A stretch of DNA of 64,000 nt from Burkholderia pyrrocinia (GCF_018417535.1 NZ_CP070977.1:1426001-1490000); one strand, 5' to 3'; positions 8,986 to 17,409 are shown, counted from the first letter of the stretch. Notes: generated by a model not told the origin, from the sequence alone. A program made the numbers and translations.

Positions 8986-10086
8986 TCAGGTCGCGCTGCC
9001 CGCGATCTTCGGCGTCGGCGTCTCGACGTCGCCGCATTGCGCGCGATGGCGCAGCGCATGGTCGATCAGCACCAGTGCGAGCATCGACTCGGCGATCGGC
9101 GTTGCACGAATGCCGACGCACGGATCGTGGCGGCCGAAGGTTTCCACCGTGGCCTGTTCGCCGGCCTTCGTGATCGAGCGGCGCGGCGTGCGGATGCTCG
9201 ACGTCGGCTTGATCGCAATCGACACGGTGATGTCCTGCCCCGTCGAGATCCCGCCGAGCACGCCGCCCGCATGGTTGCCGACGAAGCCGTCCGGCGTCAG
9301 CTCGTCGCCGTGCACCGAGCCGCGTTGCGCAACGCTGTCGAAGCCCGCGCCGATCTCGACGCCCTTCACCGCGTTGATGCTCATCATCGCCTTCGCGATG
9401 TCCGCATCGAGGCGGTCGAACACCGGCTCGCCCCAGCCGACCGGCACCCCCGACGCGACGACGTCGATGCGCGCGCCGATCGAATCGCCATCCTTGCGCA
9501 GCGCATCCATGTAGGCCTCGAGCTCCGGAACGACCGCCGCGTTCGGCGAGAAGAACGGATTCTCGTGCACGTGCGACCAGTCGACGAACGGCACGTCGAT
9601 CTCGCCGAGGCCGCTCATGTAGCCGCGCACCTCGACGCCGAAGCGCTCGCGCAACCACTTCTTCGCGACCGCGCCCGCGCCGACGATCGGCGCGGTCAGG
9701 CGCGCGGACGAGCGGCCGCCGCCGCGGTAGTCGCGGATGCCGTACTTCTGCCAGTACGTGTAATCGGCATGGCCGGGGCGGAACGTCTCGACGATGTTGC
9801 CGTAGTCCTTGCTGCGCTGGTCGGTGTTGCGGATCAGCAGCGCGATCGGCGTGCCGGTCGTCAAGCCCTCGAACACGCCCGACAGGATCTCGACCTCGTC
9901 GGCCTCCTGTCGTTGCGTCACGTGCCGCGACGTGCCGGGCTTGCGGCGATCGAGCTCGACCTGGATGTCGGCTTCGGTCAGCCCCATCCCCGGCGGGCAG
10001 CCGTCGATCACGCAGCCGATCGCGGGACCGTGCGATTCGCCGAAGGTCGTGACAGTGAAAAGCGTGCCGAGGGTATTGCCGGACAT
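8986..10086 (-). CDS. aroC: Chorismate synthase
   Basis: The 366-aa enzyme converts 5-enolpyruvylshikimate-3-phosphate to chorismate, the last common step of aromatic amino acid synthesis, using reduced FMN. It begins [20 protein letters not shown], holding the first PROSITE-type signature ([14 protein letters not shown]). Further landmarks are [20 protein letters not shown] (about residues 105-125, with the conserved Arg/His cluster) and [14 protein letters not shown] near residue 283. I chose ATG 10086 because longer in-frame starts precede the conserved N-terminus. It is followed by its own hairpin and has no operon partner in the window. Confidence 0.98.
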   Translation of the reverse strand: MSGNTLGTLFTVTTFGESHGPAIGCVIDGCPPGMGLTEADIQVELDRRKPGTSRHVTQRQEADEVEILSGVFEGLTTGTPIALLIRNTDQRSKDYGNIVETFRPGHADYTYWQKYGIRDYRGGGRSSARLTAPIVGAGAVAKKWLRERFGVEVRGYMSGLGEIDVPFVDWSHVHENPFFSPNAAVVPELEAYMDALRKDGDSIGARIDVVASGVPVGWGEPVFDRLDADIAKAMMSINAVKGVEIGAGFDSVAQRGSVHGDELTPDGFVGNHAGGVLGGISTGQDITVSIAIKPTSSIRTPRRSITKAGEQATVETFGRHDPCVGIRATPIAESMLALVLIDHALRHRAQCGDVETPTPKIAGSAT

Positions 10087-10332
10087 GATGGAACCGCCCA
10101 AAGAGAAATGGGCAAACCGATGCGCTGCCCGGGCCGCAGGCAGGTCGATCGTTTGCCGGTCGAGAAAAAGAGGTAAGCCGCTATTATGCCAGCCGTCCCG
10201 GGCCCGCGGGCCGCATGAAACGCCGGCCGGGCGCACGGTACGGGCATACGCGGCCCGGCCGGTGCGGCCGGAAGCCCGTTCGGGCCGGGTTGCAGCCGGA
10301 TGCCTGCCCGCGCGATGCCGGCAGGCGCCCGC

Positions 10333-12267
10333 CTACTTCCGCGCGCCGCGCAGTTCGGTCACCGCGGCCTGCAGCGACTCGGGCGTCGCGACCGACGCCG
10401 GGACCGGCTCGCCGACCGCCAGCGTCAGCCGGCTCATCACGCCGCGCTTGATGGGCCGAGGCATCCGCGCATCGGAATGCCGTGAAAAATAGCTGCCCCA
10501 CAATCCGCGCAACGCCATCGGAATCACCGGCGCCGGCGTGCGCTGCAGGATCTCGGTGATGCCGTGATGGAACGTGTTGATGTCGCCCGTCTTCGTCAGC
10601 TTGCCCTCGGGGAAGATACACACGAGCTCGCCGTCCTTCAGCGCAGCCTCGCACGCATCGTACGCGCGTGCGAGCATCGCGGGATCCTCGTGGCGCGGCG
10701 CGATCGGGATCGCCTTCGCATGCCGGAACACCCAGCTCGCGAAGCGCGTCTTGAAGATCCGGTGATCCATCACGAAACGGATCGGGCGCGGGCTCGCGGC
10801 GGCCAGCACGAGCGCATCGACGTAGCTGACGTGGTTGCAGACGAGCACGGCCGCCCCTTCCGCCGGGATCCGCTCCGCGTGCACGAGGCGAATCCGGTAG
10901 AAGGTGTGCACGAGCACCCATGCGACGAAGCGCAGCAGGAACTCGGGCACGAGCAGGTAGATATACGCCGCGACGACGACGTTCAGCAGCGCGGTGACGA
11001 GGAACAGGCCCGGGATGTCGACGCCGGCCTTGGTCAGCCCCATCGCCATCACGGCCGACAGGATCATGAACAGCGCGTTCAGGATGTTGTTCGCGGCGAT
11101 GATCCGCGCGCGGTGCGTCGGCGCGCTGCGGCTCTGGATCAGCGCGTACAGCGGCACGCTGTAGAAGCCGCCGAACATCGCGAGCAGGAACAGGTCGGCG
11201 AGGATGCGCCAGTGGCGCGCGCCGGCCAGGAATTCGCCGACCGACAGCAGGTGGCCGGGCGACGGCAGCGCGTGGCTCGCGAAATACAGCTCGATCGCGA
11301 ACACGCTGATGCCGATCGAGCCGAGCGGCACGAGGCCGATCTCGACGCGCCGCTGCGACAGCCGTTCGCACAGCAGCGAGCCGAGGCCGATGCCGACCGA
11401 GAACGTCGCGAGCAGGATCGTGACGACGTCGGGGCTCGCGGACAGCACGTCCTTCGCGAAATTGAAGAACGACGTGAGGAACGTCGCACCGACGAACCAC
11501 AGCCACGAGATGCCGAGCAGGCTCAGGAACACCGTGCGGTTCTGCCGCGCGAGCCCGAGGTTGCGCCAGGTCTCGCTGACCGGATTCCAGTTGATCACGA
11601 GATCGGGCTGCGGCGCCGGCGTGGACGGCACGCGCTGCGCGACGAGCCGCCCCGCGAGCGCGATGACGACGACACTCACCGCGAGCACGCGCTCGCCGCT
11701 GCCTTCGAGGCCCGCGGCCGCGCCGCCGATGATCGTGCCGATCAGGATCGCGATGAACGTGCCCATCTCGACGAGACCGTTGCCGCCGACCAGTTCGTGC
11801 TCGCCGAGATGCTGCGGCAGGTACGAATACTTGACGGGCCCGAACAGCGTCGAGTGCATCCCCATCATGAACGTGCACAGATACAGCAGCGTCGCGCTGT
11901 GCGTGACGAAGCCGGTCGCGCCGACCAGCATCAGCGCGATCTCGAAGGTCTTCACGAAGCGCGTGAGGGTCGCCTTGTCGTACTTGTCGGCGATCTGGCC
12001 GGACGTCGCCGAGAACAGCACGAACGGCAGGATGAAGATCGCGGAAATCAGGAATGCGGCGGTCTTCGCGTCGACGCCGGAGAACCGTGCGGTGTGATAG
12101 GTGACGAGCGACGTGAAGCCGATCTTGAAGACGTTGTCGTTCAGCGCACCAAGGAACTGGGTCGTGAAGAACGGCGCGAAACGGCGCTCGCGCAGCAGGT
12201 CGAACTGCGATGCGTGGGCGCGCCGTTCGTCGCGCCGCCCCGGAGTGGCTTGCGTTTGATCGCTCAT
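10333..12267 (-). CDS. LplT-like MFS transporter fused to PlsC acyltransferase
   Basis: The 644-aa product has an N-terminal MFS transporter of the lysophospholipid flippase (LplT) type, about residues 20-420, with FFTTQFLGALNDNVFKIG and GLVEMGTFIAILIGTIIGG and some 12 hydrophobic segments. A C-terminal 1-acylglycerol-3-phosphate acyltransferase domain (about 430-640) shows NHVSYVD (HX4D motif), then IPIAPR and FPEGKLTKTG. In Escherichia coli the flippase LplT and the acyltransferase Aas are separate proteins; here flippase and acyltransferase are joined, without the acyl-ACP synthetase domain. The predicted role is inward transport and reacylation of lysophospholipids in the inner membrane. 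Confidence 0.9.
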   Translation of the reverse strand: MSDQTQATPGRRDERRAHASQFDLLRERRFAPFFTTQFLGALNDNVFKIGFTSLVTYHTARFSGVDAKTAAFLISAIFILPFVLFSATSGQIADKYDKATLTRFVKTFEIALMLVGATGFVTHSATLLYLCTFMMGMHSTLFGPVKYSYLPQHLGEHELVGGNGLVEMGTFIAILIGTIIGGAAAGLEGSGERVLAVSVVVIALAGRLVAQRVPSTPAPQPDLVINWNPVSETWRNLGLARQNRTVFLSLLGISWLWFVGATFLTSFFNFAKDVLSASPDVVTILLATFSVGIGLGSLLCERLSQRRVEIGLVPLGSIGISVFAIELYFASHALPSPGHLLSVGEFLAGARHWRILADLFLLAMFGGFYSVPLYALIQSRSAPTHRARIIAANNILNALFMILSAVMAMGLTKAGVDIPGLFLVTALLNVVVAAYIYLLVPEFLLRFVAWVLVHTFYRIRLVHAERIPAEGAAVLVCNHVSYVDALVLAAASPRPIRFVMDHRIFKTRFASWVFRHAKAIPIAPRHEDPAMLARAYDACEAALKDGELVCIFPEGKLTKTGDINTFHHGITEILQRTPAPVIPMALRGLWGSYFSRHSDARMPRPIKRGVMSRLTLAVGEPVPASVATPESLQAAVTELRGARK

Positions 12268-12324
12268 GCGGAATACGCGCGCGTCGTCTCGGCGAAGCTG
12301 CGCGGGCCTTGTCGTGTTGTCGTT

Positions 12325-12360
12325 GTAAAAACGGCGGCGCAGGACAAGCCTGCGCCGCCG
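12325..12360 (-). terminator. Rho-independent terminator of the CBS gene
   Basis: CGGCGGCGCAGG and its complement form a 12-bp stem with a five-base loop, followed on the minus strand by TTTTT. It lies about 50 bp past the CBS-protein stop. Confidence 0.85.
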
Positions 12361-12409
12361 CGTGCCGAATGGCGGCGCCCGCGCGTCAGGGCGCCGGGCG
12401 CGGCGTGGT

Positions 12410-12865
12410 TCACGGCTTGTGCGCTTCTGCTTCCGATTCCGGCCAGTCGCGGATGTACGCCTTCAGCATCCGGTTCTCGAAGCTCTGCGCCTCGACGACC
12501 GTCTTCGCGACGTCGTAGAACGAAATGACGCCCATCAGCACCTTCTTGTCGAGCACGGGCATGTAGCGCGCGTGGCGCTCGAGCATCATCCGGCGCACTT
12601 CGTTGACGTCCGTTTCCGGCGTGCACGTGAGTGGCTCGTCCATCACCTTGCGCACCTGCACGTCGCCAATGGCTCCGCCGTTGACGTGCAGGCGCAGGAT
12701 GATCTCGCGGAACGTCAGCATCCCGACGAGATCGCCGTACTCCATCACGACGAGCGAACCGATGTCGTGCTCGGCCATCGTATCGACCGCTTCGCGCAGC
12801 GGCTTATCGGGCGTCACCGTAAACAGCGTGTTGCCCTTCACTTTCAGAATATCGCTGACGCGCAT
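12410..12865 (-). CDS. Tandem CBS-domain protein
   Basis: The 151-aa cytoplasmic protein consists of two CBS motifs (about residues 5-60 with TVTPDKPLREAVDTMAEHDI and GMLTFREI; about 70-130 with TCTPETDVNEVRRMMLERHA and GVISFYDV). Such Bateman pairs bind adenosyl ligands and usually regulate other proteins. No catalytic domain is fused. Start ATG 12865 is preceded by GAGGGGA; upstream in-frame sequence has no similarity. It is divergent from the Mpo1-like gene. The regulated partner is unknown. Confidence 0.9.
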   Translation of the reverse strand: MRVSDILKVKGNTLFTVTPDKPLREAVDTMAEHDIGSLVVMEYGDLVGMLTFREIILRLHVNGGAIGDVQVRKVMDEPLTCTPETDVNEVRRMMLERHARYMPVLDKKVLMGVISFYDVAKTVVEAQSFENRMLKAYIRDWPESEAEAHKP

Positions 12866-13026
12866 CGTAGTCCCCTCATGCTTGAATGCAAATCCTCTTT
12901 CGATCCTATCGGAAAGCCTGTCAAAAGGAAAGCGCGGGCCGGCGGGCGCGGCGGGCCGCCGCCGCTTGCGGACACCGGCCGCCGGCCGCACAATGGCCCC
13001 ATGAACAGCGGCCCGAGGAGACGGCC

Positions 13027-13344
13027 ATGGCGCATACGCATTCGGAGCAATTCGCCAGCTTCGCTGATTTCTACCCGTATTACCTGAACGAACACCAGAA
13101 CCTGACGTCGCGGCGGCTGCACTTCATCGGCTCGCTCGGCGTAATCGGCTGCGTCGCGATGGCGATCGCGACAGGCAACTGGCTGTGGCTGCCGGCGGCT
13201 GTCGTCTGCGGCTACGGGTTCGCGTGGGTCGGACACTTCTTCTTCGAGAAGAACCGCCCGGCCACGTTCCGGCACCCGATCTACAGCCTGATGGGCGACT
13301 GGGTGATGTTCAAGGACATCTGCACGGGAAAAATCCCACTCTAG
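13027..13344 (+). CDS. Mpo1-like / DUF962 membrane protein (element target gene)
   Basis: The 105-aa product has the DUF962 pattern: FADFYPYYLNEHQNLTSRRL with the conserved NEH and H residues near the N-terminus, two hydrophobic segments (about 35-70), GHFFFEKNRPATF and a tail YSLMGDWVMFKDICTGKIPL. Yeast Mpo1 of this family is an iron-dependent 2-hydroxy fatty acid dioxygenase; the bacterial function is not established. GAGGAGA lies upstream of ATG 13027. The last codons are not the original ones: an integrative element entered at 13318-13325 and replaced the 3' end with synonymous codons, so the protein is unchanged. Confidence 0.9.
   Translation: MAHTHSEQFASFADFYPYYLNEHQNLTSRRLHFIGSLGVIGCVAMAIATGNWLWLPAAVVCGYGFAWVGHFFFEKNRPATFRHPIYSLMGDWVMFKDICTGKIPL
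13318..13344 (+). repeat. Left attachment site (attL) with recoded gene end
   Basis: ATCTGCAC (13318-13325) is repeated exactly at 19974-19981. After it, both copies encode the same peptide end T-G-K-I-P-L-stop, but all six codons differ at the third base (ACG/ACC, GGA/GGC, AAA/AAG, ATC/ATT, CCA/CCG, CTC/CTG). This left copy serves the Mpo1-like gene and must come from the element. Confidence 0.85.
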
Positions 13345-13366
13345 CCCGCCGGACAACGGATTGCGC

Positions 13367-13400
13367 CAGTTTTCGGACCTGAAAAAAGGTCCGAAAACTG
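13367..13400. terminator. Strong hairpin after the Mpo1-like gene
   Basis: A perfect 14-bp stem (CAGTTTTCGGACCT and complement) encloses a GAAAAA loop, 23 bp past the stop codon and inside the left end of the element. The stem's TTTT/AAAA segment resembles a terminator that insulates the element from the host gene. Confidence 0.6.
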
Positions 13401-13472
13401 ACGTTTCGGCACGCGAAGAATCAAGGACTTACGGTGGGGTTTTGAACAGGCTGCCTGAACCGGTCTGAGCCC

Positions 13473-13826
13473 GTGACGCCTCGTTTAGCGTCGAAGGGAA
13501 TCTTTCCAGTCGTTGCAAATTCTACGTCAGCGCCACTCTTCAAAGGCTACGTCTCCGACTACTGGACGGAAGATGAACGCGGCGAGTTCTGCGGATGGCT
13601 CGCGAAGAACCCCGAAGCCGGGACCGTGATCCCAGGCTCAGGCGGCTGCCGCAAGGTACGCTGGAAGCGTCAAGGCAGCGGCAAGAGCGGCGGCGTCAGA
13701 GTTATCTATTTCAACCGCCTCGGCGACGGCGAAATCTGGTTGCCAACCATCTACGCCAAGAGTGCTCAGGAAAACATTCCGGGTCAAACGCTCAAGGCAA
13801 TCAAGGAGGCTATCGAAAATGCCTAA
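13473..13826 (+). CDS. RelE/HigB-type toxin
   Basis: The 117-aa product resembles the HigB2 branch of RelE-superfamily toxins: FKGYVSDYWTEDERGEF at the start of the domain, then PGSGGCRKVRWKRQGSGKSG, the GVRVIYFNRLGDGEIWLPTI sheet, and the final helix TLKAIKEAIENA. Toxins of this group cleave mRNA on the ribosome. The only possible start in this frame is GTG 13473, with a weak ribosome site. It overlaps the antitoxin start by 8 bp, toxin first, as in higBA loci. Activity is inferred from family. Confidence 0.85.
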   Translation: MTPRLASKGIFPVVANSTSAPLFKGYVSDYWTEDERGEFCGWLAKNPEAGTVIPGSGGCRKVRWKRQGSGKSGGVRVIYFNRLGDGEIWLPTIYAKSAQENIPGQTLKAIKEAIENA

Positions 13827-14133
13827 GACCGAAAAGGAGTTGATCGCACGCGATGCTTCGCGCGATATCGGGACCGAGCTACTGCAAGCCGTGAAAGAGA
13901 TGAAACGAGGCGAAGCCGCTCGGACGACCCGAGTTGAAATCAGTACGGCCAGCGCGGCACGCAGCAAGGTCGGCCTATCGCAGACTCAGTTTGCAACTGC
14001 GCTTGGAATCTCTGTCCGGACCCTGCAGGAATGGGAGCAAGGCCGGCGCACGCCGACCGGTGCCGCGTTGCGCCTGCTGAACATTGCCGCGCGGCACCCG
14101 GAAGTATTGCTCGAAGAACTGGCGGTTCAGTAA
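13819..14133 (+). CDS. HigA-type antitoxin with XRE helix-turn-helix
   Basis: The 104-aa product has a C-terminal Cro/XRE DNA-binding domain (about residues 45-95: SKVGLSQTQFATALGISVRT, LQEWEQGRRTPTGAALRLL). The N-terminal half is the likely toxin-binding region. ATG 13819 overlaps the toxin stop (ATGCCTAA), so translation is coupled. Such antitoxins bind their own promoter and repress the pair. The following fragment starts inside this gene's stop codon (TAATG). Confidence 0.88.
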   Translation: MPKTEKELIARDASRDIGTELLQAVKEMKRGEAARTTRVEISTASAARSKVGLSQTQFATALGISVRTLQEWEQGRRTPTGAALRLLNIAARHPEVLLEELAVQ

Positions 14134-14342
14134 TGGCTGTCTTTGCTGAATTCGACGCGACCGATTACCTCGACACCGACGAAACGGCCGCCGAATTCCT
14201 CACTGCTGCGGCCGACGATCCCGATCCCCGGGTGTTGGCTGCTGCGCGCGATGCTATCGGCGCTCTCGCGAGTCGCCGCCAAGCTCGCGCACCCGCTTCT
14301 TCAGCCGATGGTTGTCGGCCAGCAAAACCGCGAACGCAATAA
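14133..14342 (+). pseudogene. Truncated addiction-module antidote fragment
   Basis: The first 48 residues (FDATDYLDTDETAAEFLTAA, then DDPDPRVLAAARDAIGAL) match the N-terminus of the putative addiction-module antidote family (TIGR02684 type), which normally continues into a helix-turn-helix of about 95 residues total. Here the frame departs into SRRQARAP... and stops at residue 69, and the DNA beyond is occupied by a gene on the other strand. It is translationally coupled to the HigA-type gene. It is most likely a recombination remnant; a short functional peptide cannot be excluded. Confidence 0.6.
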
Positions 14343-14454
14343 TCGTCGCTGCCAGGAAAAACCAATCCCCTGAATAGTGCAGCACCGCCCACACGAGCGC
14401 CGCGACCACGACGGCGGTGGCAATCAGGGCAATCCTATCGGCGATCCTGCTCAC
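14254..14454 (-). CDS. Small membrane protein, unknown
   Basis: The 66-aa product has two hydrophobic segments (about residues 8-26 and 30-46) and a charged C-terminal tail (NHRLKKRVRELGGDSRERR). It starts with GTG, whose last two bases and next A form the stop of the preceding gene (GTGA overlap), so the two are co-translated. It resembles small phage membrane proteins in size and topology, but I do not recognise a family. It overlaps the antidote fragment on the opposite strand. Confidence 0.6.
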   Translation of the reverse strand: MSRIADRIALIATAVVVAALVWAVLHYSGDWFFLAATIIAFAVLLADNHRLKKRVRELGGDSRERR

Positions 14455-14912
14455 GCGGCCGCCCTCCCGACGACGCGCGCCCGGATCGAGAACGTCACGC
14501 TGCTAGGCGACGGCTGAAGCACTTCCGGATGCAACGCGATCACGCGATACACGTCCTGCGGAACCGACAGGCCGCGTCGGGCCACCCACGTACGCACGCC
14601 CTCGACAGCGGCAATGCTGTGCTTTTCGCACACCAGCGACGCGTCCGTGGCGACGATAAGACTGCCGATCACCGCGCCGATATAGAAGCTCGCACCAAGG
14701 GCGGAGACGGCCGCCAGCACTTCCAGCCCTGTCGTTGCTCCGATCAGCTCGCCCATCGTCGCGTTCGGGCCGAGCGTCTTGAGTGTGCCGAGAATCGTCG
14801 CAAGCGTCCCGGTCGCGGTCTGCTGCGCAGCGAACAGGCTGGCCGGCGCGGGCAAGCCAAGAGCGTCCATGTTGTCTTTGAACGCCCCGTAGAATGTCTT
14901 GCATTGCGTCAT
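14451..14912 (-). CDS. Unknown protein with two hydrophobic segments
   Basis: The 153-aa product begins MTQCKTFYGAFKDNMDALG, has an Ala/Thr/Leu-rich region (about 25-60) and a long hydrophobic segment (LEVLAAVSALGASFYIGAVI, about 65-90), followed by a soluble part with SIAAVEGVRTWVARRGLSVP. The frame is intact and coupled to the 66-aa membrane protein by GTGA. I do not recognise the family. In an element whose recombination and replication genes have decayed, an intact coupled pair looks like retained cargo; that is inference. An in-frame start 17 codons upstream is possible but less likely. Confidence 0.6.
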   Translation of the reverse strand: MTQCKTFYGAFKDNMDALGLPAPASLFAAQQTATGTLATILGTLKTLGPNATMGELIGATTGLEVLAAVSALGASFYIGAVIGSLIVATDASLVCEKHSIAAVEGVRTWVARRGLSVPQDVYRVIALHPEVLQPSPSSVTFSIRARVVGRAAA

Positions 14913-15125
14913 GTGGAATCCCCAAGGGTGGAACGGGGATTCTAACAATGATGCGCGGCACAACCGAACCTGTCAGTTTCATCAGGTTTGTTCGTGCTGC
15001 TGCGCCACTGGCTCCTGCGCTCCCCGTCGACTCACCGCCCGCAATGATCTGCTCTAGTAATCCTGGACACAAATGAGTGTTAGTGTTTCCGAGGCAATTT
15101 TCCCAATAGGAACGGGAGGTTGGCG

Positions 15126-15362
15126 ATGAAGCGCAAGCAATACTCGGTGGAGCAGATCGTGGCCGCGCTCAAGCAAGCTGAGCTGGGCATGCCGGTGGCG
15201 GATCTGGTTCGGCAGCTTGGGATATCGGAACAGACGTACCGATGGAAGAAGCAGTACGCGGGCCTGGAATCGAACCAGGTCTGCGAACTGAAGCAACTCC
15301 AGGATGAGAACGAGCAGCTCAAGAAGCTGGTCGCGGGGAGGTATCCGGAATTTCGTGTGTGA
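15126..15362 (+). pseudogene. IS3-family OrfA, truncated; remnant of an IS3 element
   Basis: Residues 1-72 are a typical IS3 OrfA: MKRKQYSVEQIVAALKQAEL, the HTH PVADLVRQLGISEQTYRWKK and the leucine-zipper region ELKQLQDENEQLKKLVA. After KKLVA the frame runs into the left end of the IS256-type element and ends in GRYPEFRV-stop. OrfB is absent. Element sequence probably begins near 15060, but I could not fix its terminal repeat. Confidence 0.85.
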
Positions 15363-16611
15363 GGCGGGTTAAAACTCAGATTCCGATGCTGAATCGCTCC
15401 GGGTAAAGCAGCGCGAACTGCGTCATCGCGCTCTTCCAATCGTGCCGGGAGCCGGTCCACTTGGCAACGACGTTGCGCAGCGCCAGCCAGATCAGCTTGA
15501 GCGCGGCCTCGTCCGACGGGAAGTGGCCGCGCGCCTTGATGATCTTCCGAAGCTGCATGTGCAGCGACTCAATGGCGTTCGTGGTGTAAATGATCTTCCG
15601 GATGTCCGGCGCAAACACGTAGAACGGAATCACCTGCTCCCAGGCTCGCCGCCAGAGTGCGGCGATCGGTGGGTATTTCGCGCTCCACGGGCCGGCGTCG
15701 AACGCGTCCAGCGCTACGGCAGCCGCCTCGGCCGTTGGTGCCCGATAGACCTCTTTGAGCGCTGCCGCGACCGACTTCCGGTCTTTCCAGCTCGCAAAGT
15801 CCAGCGAGTTGCGGATCAGATGCACGATGCAGGTCTGAACCGTCGTTTCCGGGAACACGGAGTTGATCGCTTCGGGGAAGCCCTTCAGCCCGTCGACCAC
15901 GGCGATCAGAATGTCCTGCACGCCACGCAGTTTTAGGTCGTTGACCACCCGCAGCCAGAACTTGGCGCCTTCGGTTTGCTCGATCCAGAGGCCGAGCACG
16001 TCGCGCGTGCCGTCGCGACGCACGCCCAGGGCCAGGTAGATCGCCTTGTTGCGCACTACGCCTTCGTCTCGGATTTTCACGCGCAGCGCGTCGAAGAACA
16101 CCACCGGGTACATGGGCTCGAGCGGCCGCTGCTGCCATTCGCGCACTTCGTCGATCACCGCGTCGGTGACCGTGCTGATGAAGTCCGGCGATACCTCGAT
16201 ACCGTACATCTCCAGCAGGAAGCCTTGTATTTCCCTCACGCTCATGCCGCGCGCGTACATCGCGATGATCTTGTCGTCGAAGCCGGTAAAGCGTCGCTCG
16301 CCCTTGGCAATTAGCACCGGATCGAATGTCCCTTCACGGTCGCGCGGAATCTCGACGTCGAGCAGGTCGTCGTCGGTCGTGATGCGTTTGCGACTGGTGC
16401 CGTTGCGGTGGTTCGTGCTGTCCGCCGGCTTGGCTTGGCCTTTCTCGTAGCCGAGGTGGTGGGTCAGTTCGCCGCCCAGCGCACGCTCGAAGATCGCCTT
16501 CTTGAGCGCGGCGAGCTGCTCATTGATCGTCGCCCGGTCCAGCGTCCCGGGCACCAGTTGCTTGATCAGTTCCGAGGCCAGGTTCAAACCCTTGCCCGGT
16601 TCGATCGTCAC
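15339..16611. mobile_element. IS256-family insertion sequence, right end missing
   Basis: The left end starts where the IS3 OrfA breaks off (near 15339) with a GTATCCGGAATTTCGTGTGT-like terminus. On the right, no inverted copy of that terminus follows; the transposase start codon abuts a phage gene directly. The right end was therefore lost, and no target duplication can be paired. Confidence 0.7.
15376..16611 (-). CDS. IS256-family transposase
   Basis: The 411-aa product has the full IS256/mutator-type DDE architecture: KAIFERALGGELTHHLGYEK, NHRNGTSRK, ERRFTGFDDKIIAMYARGMS, the first Asp in VVFFDALRVKIR, the second in AVVDGLKGFPEA, the C2H-type TCIVHLIRNSLDFASWKDRK region and the Glu in WEQVIPFYVFAP, then YTTNAIESLHMQLRK. 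Start GTG 16611 shares its first bases with the broken phage gene, so the N-terminus may be shortened or altered. Because the right terminus is missing, it may act only on other copies. Confidence 0.9.
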   Translation of the reverse strand: MTIEPGKGLNLASELIKQLVPGTLDRATINEQLAALKKAIFERALGGELTHHLGYEKGQAKPADSTNHRNGTSRKRITTDDDLLDVEIPRDREGTFDPVLIAKGERRFTGFDDKIIAMYARGMSVREIQGFLLEMYGIEVSPDFISTVTDAVIDEVREWQQRPLEPMYPVVFFDALRVKIRDEGVVRNKAIYLALGVRRDGTRDVLGLWIEQTEGAKFWLRVVNDLKLRGVQDILIAVVDGLKGFPEAINSVFPETTVQTCIVHLIRNSLDFASWKDRKSVAAALKEVYRAPTAEAAAVALDAFDAGPWSAKYPPIAALWRRAWEQVIPFYVFAPDIRKIIYTTNAIESLHMQLRKIIKARGHFPSDEAALKLIWLALRNVVAKWTGSRHDWKSAMTQFALLYPERFSIGI

Positions 16612-16898
16612 TTCTGGTGATGCCAGCCGGTGATGATCCAGAATCGCTGACCGTCGATTTCATACTCGTCGACGAGCTCGATCGCGAGCAGTTCGTCGAC
16701 CAGTCGGCGAACGTCTGCCGCGGTCAGGTCGTCTGCGGGGAACACCTCGGCCTTGAGGCGTTTCGGGCTCGCGGGGTATATGCCTGCGTCGTCGCAGAAA
16801 TTCCATAGGCCGATGAATGCGAGCCGCGCGTCGCGCGACAGTTCCATGACCAGCTCGGAAGTCCAGAATCCGGGCTTGACGGTGCGGATGCGAGCCAT
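16608..16898 (-). pseudogene. Phage replication-type protein, N-terminal fragment
   Basis: The frame MARIRTVKPGFWTSELVMEL, then LAFIGLWNFCDDAGIYPASP, KRLKAEVFPAD and ITGWHHQK, matches the N-terminal winged-helix region of a common Burkholderia phage replication or conserved phage protein. It ends exactly where the IS256 transposase frame begins, four bases overlapping, so the C-terminal part was removed by the insertion or a later deletion. Confidence 0.75.
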
Positions 16899-16952
16899 GT
16901 CAGGCCCCCATCCGAATGGTGGCCGCGCCGAATCGGCGGCCAGGCGCGAGAT

Positions 16953-17255
16953 TTACTCCTGTTCGCCTTTCCGCGACCGAATCAACTGCACATTCGATGA
17001 ATTGACGATCGCCGCGAACTGCTCGTATTCCGCTTCCATTCGATCGGCCAGCTGCAACCAGTTGCCGACCCATCGCTCCCATTCTGGCGGAAGTTGTTCC
17101 TTGTCTACGAGGCACGCATGCAACTTCACAATCACGGCCAGCGCATCGCCAAGCGGCCCGCGCTTCGCCTCGTCGACGGCCAACTCCCAGTATTGCCGAT
17201 CTGCCTCGCGACCGGCTCGCAGTATTTCTGACGGCCTGTTTTTGTGCTCGCTCAT
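16953..17255 (-). CDS. Hypothetical protein, element-borne
   Basis: The 100-aa product is soluble and helical, with charged and Trp-rich stretches (PPEWERWVGNWLQLADRMEA, SNVQLIRSRKGEQE). No family is recognised. ATG 17255 begins MSEHKNRPSEILRAGREAD; an upstream in-frame extension lacks support. It is oriented with the phage gene fragment and sits opposite the gene at 17410. Confidence 0.5.
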   Translation of the reverse strand: MSEHKNRPSEILRAGREADRQYWELAVDEAKRGPLGDALAVIVKLHACLVDKEQLPPEWERWVGNWLQLADRMEAEYEQFAAIVNSSNVQLIRSRKGEQE

Positions 17256-17346
17256 TGCTGGCTCCGTGGTGTGGTTCAAGGCTCTCGCCATGATACAGAG
17301 TGCGCGTTGATACCCAAACCGTAGACTGGTCGGTGAGAAGATTCGG

Positions 17347-17378
17347 GAAATCGAAGCTATCGGGATACCCCCGATTTC
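17347..17378. promoter_or_regulatory. Nested inverted repeats upstream of an unknown gene
   Basis: GAAATCG (17347-17353) pairs with CGATTTC (17372-17378), and inside it ATCGGG-ATACC-CCCGAT forms a short hairpin. Located between divergent genes inside the element, it may be an operator. No binding protein can be named. Confidence 0.3.
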
Positions 17379-17409
17379 GAACATTCGCCACAATGCTGGT
17401 TTTGCTACG

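Noticed and set aside
13473..14133. HigBA pair as part of the host chromosome
   Set aside because: It lies inside the two attachment repeats, so it belongs to the element.
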